From the NCBI RefSeq assembly GCF_003443675.1, contig NZ_CP031963.1:4748501-4812500 (forward strand): 64,000 nucleotides of DNA, read 5' to 3'. The DNA comes from Aquimarina sp. BL5. GTDB lineage: Bacteria > Bacteroidota > Bacteroidia > Flavobacteriales > Flavobacteriaceae. The stretch's first letter is position 1, and each line of letters begins with the position of its first letter. Below are positions 57,098-64,000 of the stretch, piece after piece. The notes beneath the pieces are model-generated. The model saw only the letters and a program-made list of their open reading frames with translations, was not told where the DNA came from and did no database searches. A program made the translations under genes and the position numbers.

Positions 57098-58002
57098 TCT
57101 TTGTATAAAGTTACGGTTTTGTTATTAATCACATATTTTAAACGCATCGGAATCGTAATTGCCTTTAGTGCGTTTTGAATATCTGAATGTACAAAATTAC
57201 CCGTAAAAAGTATAGAATGATCAATATTTTTTGTTTTTATTGTTACTCCATACTGCCATTCTAGTTCTTTCAACACTCTTATGAATGGAGTTTCCTGAAA
57301 ATAACTTTTATTAGAAGAGTACCAAATAGGTTCTTTATCCGTAATTTTCTTTTCTTTTATCTGTGCTGCAACTAATTCTAAAGCGTCTCCTGCTTTTAAA
57401 TATTTTGTTTGATCAGCAATAGTAACACTTACTACTCCTTCATAACAAGTTACCTCGAAAATATCATCTCTTTGCTTAATGTTGAATTGAGTTCCAATAA
57501 CACTTACAACTCCGGATGGTGTATAAACGTCAAACTTCTTACCTTTTGCTACGTTAAAATATGCTTCTCCTTTTAAAGATAGTTTGCGCTCATCATCCCA
57601 ATTTTCTTTATCATAAGATATGGAAGAAAGCGCATTAAGATTTATAATAGACTTGTCAGGTAACTCGTGAGTAGTTTTTTGGCTTGCGATAGTATCTATT
57701 GTTGTATCGTATTCTTTAAAGAAAGAAAAATACAACCCAAGTCCGAGAACGAAAACCGCAGCAATTCGCAAAAACGTTTTTCGATAAGAGTTTTTAGGTG
57801 TAATTCTTTTTCGCTCTGATAATTTCTGTTTAAGTATTTCCTGATTACCTGTAATATCGTAATCCGGAGCACTGAATTTTTTCGCAGTTTCAGATATTTT
57901 CAAATAAGAATCATAGGCGTCCAATTTCTCAAACGCCTGTGATTCATGCTTAGTGAGTTGTTCGTTGTTCAACCACTTTTTAATAAGATCCTTCTTTTTC
58001 AT
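57094..58002 (-). CDS. FecR-family anti-sigma factor
   Basis: A 302-residue membrane protein with a cytoplasmic N-terminus (about 1-75) that should hold the ECF sigma factor, one membrane helix (about 77-95), and a periplasmic FecR domain (about 110-205; ELPDKSIINLNALSSISYD, GEAYFNVAKGKKFDVYTPSG) followed by a DUF4974 domain (about 230-302). The ATG at 58002 fits family starts better than one 12 codons upstream. In FecA/FecR systems the receptor's STN domain signals through this protein to release the sigma factor. Middle gene of the trio. Confidence 0.95.
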   Translation of the reverse strand: MKKKDLIKKWLNNEQLTKHESQAFEKLDAYDSYLKISETAKKFSAPDYDITGNQEILKQKLSERKRITPKNSYRKTFLRIAAVFVLGLGLYFSFFKEYDTTIDTIASQKTTHELPDKSIINLNALSSISYDKENWDDERKLSLKGEAYFNVAKGKKFDVYTPSGVVSVIGTQFNIKQRDDIFEVTCYEGVVSVTIADQTKYLKAGDALELVAAQIKEKKITDKEPIWYSSNKSYFQETPFIRVLKELEWQYGVTIKTKNIDHSILFTGNFVHSDIQNALKAITIPMRLKYVINNKTVTLYKE

Positions 58003-58066
58003 AACAAGATTCTTAATATTATAACAATCGAAAGGCATTAATTCCTACCCCTTACGTTATGTTTTT

Positions 58067-58582
58067 TTAAATTCCCTCAATATCTTTTCTTAATTTCTCC
58101 AAAGCACCATAAATTCTTTTTTCTACAGCTTTTCTCGAAATCCCCAGTAACTCAGCAATTTCTTTATGTTTTTTTCCTTCAACTCTATTCATAAGAAAAG
58201 CCACTCGCTGAGCTTCCGTTAATTTTGTAAGTGCTGTTTGATATTTTTGAAGGTATTCTTTTTCTTCTAATACAAAATGTGGGCTTTCGTTGGTTGAGCC
58301 CTTTGTTTCTATTTGCTGGTACTTTAATTTTACTTTATCGTGTTTTATTTGGTTTAACGAAAGATTATTGGCAACTGTGAACAAAAAACTTTTTGCTTTT
58401 TCCAAAGAAACTTTATTACAATTATCCCAAAGTTTAATAAATGCTTCCTGAACTTGATCTTTTGGATTGATATGTTCACCGTATTTATAATAGATAAAGT
58501 CGTGAAGATTTTTTGAATGTTTTACGAAAAGTTCTGAAAACAATCTTTCTTCACAAACATTTTCGAATAGGTCTTTAGGCAT
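58067..58582 (-). CDS. RNA polymerase ECF-type sigma factor (FecI-like)
   Basis: A 171-residue sigma-70 family factor with only regions 2 and 4. Region 2 includes KDQVQEAFIKLWDN (the -10 recognition part), region 4 is LTEAQRVAFLMNRVEGKKHK and EIAELLGISRKAVEKRI with the helix-turn-helix. It starts the minus-strand trio with the FecR-like anti-sigma (65-nt gap) and the receptor. It probably directs transcription of the receptor and perhaps the divergent lipoprotein genes, 94 nt away; that link is inferred from position only. Confidence 0.95.
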   Translation of the reverse strand: MPKDLFENVCEERLFSELFVKHSKNLHDFIYYKYGEHINPKDQVQEAFIKLWDNCNKVSLEKAKSFLFTVANNLSLNQIKHDKVKLKYQQIETKGSTNESPHFVLEEKEYLQKYQTALTKLTEAQRVAFLMNRVEGKKHKEIAELLGISRKAVEKRIYGALEKLRKDIEGI

Positions 58583-58676
58583 TTTTAGTTTTCTTCAAAA
58601 TTAAAAAAAAACTTAAGCTAGTGGGAATTTGAGCACTTAAATTGTTATTATAGTAAATTGTATAAAGAATAGGGAT

Positions 58677-59351
58677 ATGAAAAAGTTAAGGTATTGTATT
58701 GTAGGTGTGTTTATTAGTTGTGCTTTTTTTATGATTTCTTGCCAAGAAGAAGAGCGAGAGCTTATTGATCCGACGCTTGATAATACAATTCCGAAAGATT
58801 CACAATTAGCAAGATTAATGAGGAATATTGTTACTCATGACGGATCTTACGACGATTTGGTAGATGGAGGTAATTGCTATAGTATTAATTTACCGTATTC
58901 CATAATAAGAAATATGACAGAGGAAATTGTAATCGATCAAATAGGAGATTATAATCGATTAAATCAATCTGATGATATTAAAATTCAATTTCCTATTACT
59001 GTAACTAGGGATAATCACGTAGAAGAAATTATTGAAAATGATATAGAGTTGCAATTGTTAGCCAATAGCTGCGAACTGCAGGATGATGATATTGAATGCG
59101 TGGATTTCGTGTATCCTTTTCGATTTGCAACTTTTAATTCTAATAATAATGTAATTAATACTTTAGAGGTTTTGCATGACGCTCAAGTGTTTGGGTTTAT
59201 GGAGAATCTTGATGAAAATACTTTGGTGGCAATAAATTACCCTATTAGATTACTACTTAGTAATGGAGAGTATCTGGATGCAACACATAACGATGAGCTA
59301 CTGTCTAGAATTCTTGCCTTTGAGACATCCTGTGAAGAAAATGATGGATAA
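58677..59351 (+). CDS. Putative lipoprotein of unknown function
   Basis: A 224-residue lipoprotein (signal peptide ends MISC, then QEEERE). Two halves look related: NCYSINLPYSIIRNM... IKIQFPITVT and CVDFVYPFRFATFNS... VAINYPIRLLLSNG, which suggests two beta-sandwich modules. Four cysteines beyond the lipobox could form disulphides. I know no named domain. It is divergent from the sigma gene, with 94 nt between the start codons, and may be controlled by that sigma factor. Confidence 0.78.
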   Translation: MKKLRYCIVGVFISCAFFMISCQEEERELIDPTLDNTIPKDSQLARLMRNIVTHDGSYDDLVDGGNCYSINLPYSIIRNMTEEIVIDQIGDYNRLNQSDDIKIQFPITVTRDNHVEEIIENDIELQLLANSCELQDDDIECVDFVYPFRFATFNSNNNVINTLEVLHDAQVFGFMENLDENTLVAINYPIRLLLSNGEYLDATHNDELLSRILAFETSCEENDG

Positions 59352-59487
59352 ATTTTGTTTAATTTTTTTAACTAAAACATTAAACAAAAAGTTAAAAAAG
59401 TATTAAAATCAATTTTTGAGGTAGCACTTTTCTTTTATCAGTTGTTTAATCATCGAACAATTAATCATAAAAATTAAAACCAATAAC

Positions 59488-60879
59488 ATGAAAAATTTTT
59501 TCAAAAAAGCTTTTTTAGTATTATGTATAATTTCAATCGCTTCTTGTAGTGATGATGATGATACTACATTTATTCCAGATTCGATGACTATAGCCGATTT
59601 CGTTGCAGATAATGCAGATTATAGCTCATTGTTAGCAGCATTACAACGAACGGGGCTGGATGTTGCTTTAAACGGAACAGGTACATTTACTGTATTTGCG
59701 CCAAATAATGCTGCATTCACCGAATTCTTAGATGGAGCATCCCTAGATGATGTGCCTGTTGCAACTCTAGAACAAATTTTACGAAATCATGTACTAGGTA
59801 CTACTGAAACTTCTACAGATTTAACAACTGGTTATGTGAAAAATATAGCTACTGAGGCTAATTCTGGAGCAAACATCAGTATGTATATTAATACTACCAA
59901 TGGTGTAGTTATTAATGGAGAGTCTACAGTTACTGCACCGGATATAATGAGAGATAACGGTGTAATACATGCAGTTGATAAAGTGATTCCATTACCAACA
60001 ATGCTTACATTCGTTGGGATAGATAGTAATTTTTCTACACTAGCAACGGTGGCTACTACAACTGCAGGATTTAGTACAGATTTTGCTGCTGTTTTAAGTG
60101 GAGAAGATAGTAATTTAACTTTATTAGCTCCAGACAATGATGCTTTCACGGATTTGGGTGATATTTCAGGAGCTTCGGCTGCTGCTTTAGAACAGATATT
60201 ATTAAACCACGTAATCGCAGGAACAAATGTTTCTACAGCACTAACTACAACATACGCTAATACATTAGCTACTTATGGTGATACTGCGGATAACCTAAGT
60301 ATTTATATCAATACAGATAATGGTGTTTCGTTCAATGGTATTTCTGACGTTAGTGAAGCAGACATTGTAGCATCTAATGGAGTAATTCATAAGGTAGATG
60401 CAGTAATTGAATTGCCTACCGTAGTAACTTTTGCAACAGCTGATGCTAATTTTTCTACCTTAGTATCCGCATTAACAGATTTAACTCCAATGACAGATTT
60501 TGCTGCCATTTTGTCTAGAACTGAAGCGGGCAATTTGGATGGTTTGGATCCTGCTTTCACAGTTTTTGCTCCAACGAATGCGGCATTTGATGCACTTGCA
60601 TCAATTCCTGACGAAAGTGGTTTAACACCAATATTACTTCACCATGTAATTGGAGCGGCTAATGTACGTTCTAGTGATTTAAGTGATGGTTTGGTTACAC
60701 CAGGTACACTAGAAGGAGATGCTCTTACGGTTAGTATTCCAGGAACTAATGGTGCTATAGCTAATTTAACCGATGGAGCAGGAAATGACGATGTAGAAGT
60801 TGTTGCTGTTGATGTGCAAGCGAGTAATGGAATTATTCACGTGATCAATAAAGTAATGATTCCAAATCCATTAAACTAA
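59488..60879 (+). CDS. Fasciclin (FAS1)-domain lipoprotein, three FAS1 domains
   Basis: A 463-residue lipoprotein; the lipobox is followed by SDDDDT, close to the surface-export signal known from Flavobacterium, so it is probably exposed outside. It holds three FAS1 domains, each with the conserved TVFAPNNAAF / LLAPDNDAF / TVFAPTNAAFDAL segment and a closing NGVIHAVDKV or NGIIHVINKV. FAS1 domains take part in cell adhesion and matrix binding in many organisms. Domain borders are about 33-170, 172-310 and 312-463. It has its own terminator. Confidence 0.93.
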   Translation: MKNFFKKAFLVLCIISIASCSDDDDTTFIPDSMTIADFVADNADYSSLLAALQRTGLDVALNGTGTFTVFAPNNAAFTEFLDGASLDDVPVATLEQILRNHVLGTTETSTDLTTGYVKNIATEANSGANISMYINTTNGVVINGESTVTAPDIMRDNGVIHAVDKVIPLPTMLTFVGIDSNFSTLATVATTTAGFSTDFAAVLSGEDSNLTLLAPDNDAFTDLGDISGASAAALEQILLNHVIAGTNVSTALTTTYANTLATYGDTADNLSIYINTDNGVSFNGISDVSEADIVASNGVIHKVDAVIELPTVVTFATADANFSTLVSALTDLTPMTDFAAILSRTEAGNLDGLDPAFTVFAPTNAAFDALASIPDESGLTPILLHHVIGAANVRSSDLSDGLVTPGTLEGDALTVSIPGTNGAIANLTDGAGNDDVEVVAVDVQASNGIIHVINKVMIPNPLN

Positions 60880-60909
60880 TATAATTTTCTTCAAAATATA
60901 ATTCCCCCG

Positions 60910-60967
60910 AAAGGGCATTTAGAAATTGGAACCTCCAATTTTTTCAAAACTAAATGCCCTTTTTTTT
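60910..60967. terminator. Terminator after the three-FAS1 gene
   Basis: AAAGGGCATTTAG (60910-60922) pairs with CTAAATGCCCTTT (60950-60962); a nested hairpin AATTGGA/TCCAATT sits in the loop. A run of T residues ends it. The nested second hairpin is unusual and adds stability. Confidence 0.85.
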
Positions 60968-61007
60968 CACACTCATTTTAAGTATTAACTAATTTAAATT
61001 AAAACTA

Positions 61008-63188
61008 ATGAAAACGCTAATCCAAAGATTAACGGTACCGTTCTTGTGCCTTTTTGTAACGTCTCTTTTGGTCTCTTGCCAAACGGATAATAACGAGTTA
61101 GACCAATCAAACCCTGATCAGATCCAATTTGAAGAGTCAAAGATTATAAGCTTTGACGAAATTGAAGAAATGACCCAAAACATTATTGATGGAGAGCTTT
61201 CAGAACCTGAAAATGATGGAAAATCTTTTTCAGATTCTAAAAATTCTAGATTCGATATTAGCAGAGAAAGAAGAGTATATGATTTTTCAGCTACAGTAAA
61301 TAGTGGAGCGGGAGCTGGAACCGAGATTGAAGGTGAGCTTAGATTACATTTCACTTTGTATCATGCAAGTTTTACAATTGTAAGAGGAAATTTGTTATTG
61401 CCTGATGGAACTAGAGCAAGAGCAAGAGGAGCTATTGTAAGTGATGGAATTGTTTATTTAATAATCAATCCACCCGGTAGAGGTTTTATTTTCGGAATTG
61501 GAAGAGTGAATGCAGAAGGTAATCTACAAGGAGGATTTAGAATTTTTGGTAACGGTATAGGACGAGGAGAGTGGAGTGCAGAATTGATAGAAATCACTTT
61601 TCCGGATAAGACTATAGTTGATTTAATTGTTGAGGATGGTAGATTTACATCTTTAGTAGGAGCTTTACAAGCTACAGATTTAGTAGCGGCATTATCGGGC
61701 GAAGGTCCTTTTACAGTTTTTGCACCAACAGATGAAGCTTTCGCAGCCTTAGATGAAGTTCCAGAATTAGAAGTGTTGAAGCAGGTTCTTTTATATCATG
61801 TTGCCAGTGGAAGATTTAATACACCTGAGTTGTTAGTAGAAGAGATGATAACAACACTACAAGGAGAAGATGTAAAAGTTAGTCTAAACGAGAATAATGA
61901 AATAGTTATCAATGATACAGTAAAACTTCTTTCTGCTAATATTGGCGGATCTAATGGAGTAATCCAAATTATTGACGCAGTATTAATACCACCATCTTTT
62001 CAACCATTACCTTCTATAGTAGAAATTGCAGTAGCAACACCAGAGCTTTCTACTTTGGTAGGTGCGTTACAAGCAGCTAATTTAGTTGATACGCTAAATG
62101 GCGAAGGTCCTTTTACAGTATTTGCTCCTACAAACGATGCGTTCGATGCATTGGATGCTATTCCACAAGGAGATGCATTAACAGAGGTGCTTTTATATCA
62201 TGTTGCTGCAGGTAAGTTCACAGCAGAAGATTTACTTTCCGGTCAGACAGTTACGACTGTTCAAGGTGATGAGGTTACTATCCAGATGATTGACGGAGAC
62301 GTTTTCTTAAATGGAAATATAAAGGTTAGTATCGCTGATATTGAAGCTTCTAATGGTATTGTGCACGTTATTGATGGAGTATTACTTACTCCAGCTGATT
62401 TGCAATCAATTGTAGAGATTGCAGTGGCGACGCCAGAGCTTTCTATATTAGTTGGAGCGTTACAAGCTGCTAATTTAGTAGATACATTAAACGGTGAAGG
62501 TCCTTTTACCGTATTTGCTCCAACTAACGATGCATTTGACGCTTTGGAAGCGATTCCCGAAGGAGATGCATTGACAGAGGTGCTTTTGTATCATGTTGCG
62601 GCAGGCAAATTTACTGCAGCTGATTTGATTGATGGTCAGACTGTAACCACGGTTCAAGGAGATGAAGTTTCCATAGAGATGATCGATGGGGAAGTGTTTT
62701 TGAATGGAAATATAAAAGTTAGTATTGCTGATATTGAGGCGTCTAATGGTATCGTGCACGTAATTGAAGGAGTATTACTTCCTCCAGCTGATCTGCAGTC
62801 TATTGTAGAGATAGCAGTTGCAACACCAGAACTCTCTACGTTGGTTGGAGCATTACAAGTAGCGGATTTGGTAGATACCTTAAATGGCGAAGGTCCTTTT
62901 ACAGTATTTGCACCTACTAATGATGCATTTGATGCTTTGGATGCGATTCCTCAAGGAGAAGCATTAACAGAAGTGCTTTTGTATCATGTTGCAGCAGGTA
63001 AATTTACTGCAGCTGATTTGCTTGCAGGTCAGACTGTTGCTACGGTTCAAGGAGATGAAGTTACTATTGAAATGATCAATGGAGAAGTATTTTTAAACGA
63101 AATTATAAGAGTCGATATAGCCGATATTGAGGCGTCTAATGGTGTCGTACATGTAATTAACGGAGTATTAATTCCTCCATCTTTATAA
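61008..63188 (+). CDS. Lipoprotein with N-terminal beta domain and four FAS1 domains
   Basis: A 726-residue lipoprotein (lipobox LLVSC, then QTDNNELD). Residues about 75-195 form a beta-rich domain of unknown type (EIEGELRLHFTLYHASFTIV, GNLLLPDGTRARARG). Four FAS1 domains follow at about 202-330, 336-466, 467-597 and 598-726. The last three are tandem repeats with a period of exactly 393 bp (131 codons) beginning at 62013, 62406 and 62799; repeats two and three of the protein differ at about 11 of 131 residues. It is probably a surface adhesin or matrix protein. Its role beside the sigma/FecR/receptor trio is unknown. Confidence 0.92.
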   Translation: MKTLIQRLTVPFLCLFVTSLLVSCQTDNNELDQSNPDQIQFEESKIISFDEIEEMTQNIIDGELSEPENDGKSFSDSKNSRFDISRERRVYDFSATVNSGAGAGTEIEGELRLHFTLYHASFTIVRGNLLLPDGTRARARGAIVSDGIVYLIINPPGRGFIFGIGRVNAEGNLQGGFRIFGNGIGRGEWSAELIEITFPDKTIVDLIVEDGRFTSLVGALQATDLVAALSGEGPFTVFAPTDEAFAALDEVPELEVLKQVLLYHVASGRFNTPELLVEEMITTLQGEDVKVSLNENNEIVINDTVKLLSANIGGSNGVIQIIDAVLIPPSFQPLPSIVEIAVATPELSTLVGALQAANLVDTLNGEGPFTVFAPTNDAFDALDAIPQGDALTEVLLYHVAAGKFTAEDLLSGQTVTTVQGDEVTIQMIDGDVFLNGNIKVSIADIEASNGIVHVIDGVLLTPADLQSIVEIAVATPELSILVGALQAANLVDTLNGEGPFTVFAPTNDAFDALEAIPEGDALTEVLLYHVAAGKFTAADLIDGQTVTTVQGDEVSIEMIDGEVFLNGNIKVSIADIEASNGIVHVIEGVLLPPADLQSIVEIAVATPELSTLVGALQVADLVDTLNGEGPFTVFAPTNDAFDALDAIPQGEALTEVLLYHVAAGKFTAADLLAGQTVATVQGDEVTIEMINGEVFLNEIIRVDIADIEASNGVVHVINGVLIPPSL
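62013..63188 (+). repeat. Three tandem 393-bp FAS1 repeats
   Basis: Units start at 62013, 62406 and 62799. Protein identity is about 90% between units, yet many third codon positions differ, so the units are not recent exact copies. Confidence 0.9.
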
Positions 63189-63232
63189 AGTAAAGGACGT
63201 AAATTTGAATTAGCCAAAATTATTATGTCCAG

Positions 63233-63277
63233 AAAGCTATTAGAAAGAGAATTCATATTCTTTCTAATAGCTTTTTT
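63233..63277. terminator. Terminator after the four-FAS1 gene
   Basis: A 16-bp stem (AAAGCTATTAGAAAGA and complement) with a short loop, ending in six T residues, 45 nt past the stop. Confidence 0.88.
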
Positions 63278-63327
63278 ATTTTAAGCTAATTTCTCTTAGG
63301 ATATTTAGAATTCTGTCTTAACCATTC

Positions 63328-63358
63328 TTTATTAATACACTTCAAATCATTAAATTTG
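63328..63358 (+). promoter_or_regulatory. Promoter of ffh
   Basis: TAAATTTG (63351-63358) fits TAnnTTTG exactly; TTTA (63328-63331), 19 nt upstream, is one mismatch from TTTG. The transcript would start near a hairpin TCTGCT-AAAAA-AGCAGA (63365-63381). Confidence 0.75.
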
Positions 63359-63405
63359 CACCTGTCTGCTAAAAAAGCAGAAGTAGAAAAACCTGAAGAA
63401 AGCAT

Positions 63406-64000
63406 ATGTTTGATAATTTAAGTGATAAGTTAGATAAGGCGTTACATATTCTAAAAGGCCACGGTCAAATTACAGAAGTAAATGTTGCTGAGACACTTAA
63501 GGAAGTTCGTAGAGCGTTAGTTGATGCGGACGTAAATTATAAAATCGCAAAAGATTTTACAGCTACTGTAAAGCAAAAGGCATTAGGTCAGAACGTACTT
63601 AAAAGTCTTAAGCCTGGACAATTAATGGTGAAACTTGTAAAAGATGAGTTGACCGAATTGATGGGTGGAGAAGTTGCAGGAGTTAATTTATCAGGAAACC
63701 CATCTGTAGTTTTGATGTCAGGATTACAAGGTTCTGGTAAGACTACATTTTCTGGAAAACTAGCTAACTTTCTGAAAACTAAAAAAACTAAAAAACCTCT
63801 TTTAGTAGCCTGTGATGTGTATAGACCGGCAGCGATAGATCAATTACACGTAGTAGGAGAGCAAATAGGCGTTGAGGTATTTAGTGATAGAGGTAATAAT
63901 GATCCTGTAGCAATAGCTAAAGCCGGTCTTGCTCACGCTAAAGCTAATGGATTTAATGTGGTGATTATTGATACAGCAGGTCGTTTGGCTGTTGATGAAG
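63406..64000 (+). CDS. ffh: Signal recognition particle protein Ffh, 5' part
   Basis: The frame opens at ATG 63406 and runs off the window after 198 codons. Ffh binds signal peptides of nascent membrane proteins and, with 4.5S RNA and FtsY, delivers them to SecYEG. Visible are the N domain (MFDNLSDKLDKALHILKGHG) and the beginning of the G domain: P-loop GLQGSGKTT (106-114), DVYRPAA (137-143) and DTAGR (189-193). The C-terminal M domain is outside. The ATG at 63406 matches family starts. Confidence 0.97.
   Translation, partial: MFDNLSDKLDKALHILKGHGQITEVNVAETLKEVRRALVDADVNYKIAKDFTATVKQKALGQNVLKSLKPGQLMVKLVKDELTELMGGEVAGVNLSGNPSVVLMSGLQGSGKTTFSGKLANFLKTKKTKKPLLVACDVYRPAAIDQLHVVGEQIGVEVFSDRGNNDPVAIAKAGLAHAKANGFNVVIIDTAGRLAVDE

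Noticed and set aside
59353..59389. TTTTGTTTAAT inverted repeat as a terminator after the lipoprotein at 58677
   Set aside because: The stem is almost all A-T and is not followed by a T-run on the relevant strand.

Overview
The window is a chromosomal segment of a marine-type Flavobacteriaceae (Bacteroidota), probably an Aquimarina-like genus. The evidence is the low GC content, the paired SusC/SusD outer-membrane systems, lipoproteins with acidic residues after the lipobox Cys, an FecI/FecR/TonB-receptor trio, promoters of the TTTG-N19-TAnnTTTG type, starts without obvious Shine-Dalgarno sites, and the order rplQ-carA-eno-gltA. The genus is a guess; the family-level call is firm.

Layout. 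1-6156: end of a HAD phosphatase, a three-gene cluster for envelope proteins of unknown role (overlapping genes), rarA, a rhomboid protease and rlmB. 6243-23379: an outer-membrane block read on the minus strand. It holds two SusC/SusD systems with different SusD types, their accessory lipoproteins, a 1087-residue FG-GAP/UnbV lipoprotein and an Omp85-type barrel protein. 23477-40812: the merged str-S10-spc-alpha ribosomal superoperon (rpsL to rplQ, 32 genes including rpmD and rpmJ). It starts at a near-perfect Bacteroidota promoter and ends at a strong terminator. Its few wide gaps hold hairpins that look like regulatory leaders. 40877-47597: carA, eno, gltA, two guanidine-modifying-type hydrolases (the second CtlX-like) and an Rrf2 regulator. 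47602-54596: a CpcT/CpeT homologue, an SDR-DUF2867 protein, a frameshifted gene remnant, argS, a TPR histidine kinase and a GNAT enzyme. 54593-63188: TonB receptor, FecR anti-sigma factor and ECF sigma factor, then divergently three secreted lipoproteins, two built of fasciclin (FAS1) domains. 63406-64000: the beginning of ffh.

How the parts work together. The housekeeping core makes ribosomes, the SecY channel, RNA polymerase alpha and the SRP GTPase. The accessory parts deal with the cell surface: nutrient uptake by SusC/D, uptake plus surface signalling by the sigma/FecR/receptor trio, and probably surface-exposed adhesive or matrix lipoproteins. I found no CRISPR array, transposase, prophage, tRNA or rRNA gene. 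The most interesting unexplained features are the hairpin-bearing gaps inside the ribosomal superoperon (before rplC, rpsH, rpmJ, rpsD and rplQ), a 50-bp leader shared by the two susC genes, and the fasciclin lipoproteins beside the sigma/FecR/receptor trio.
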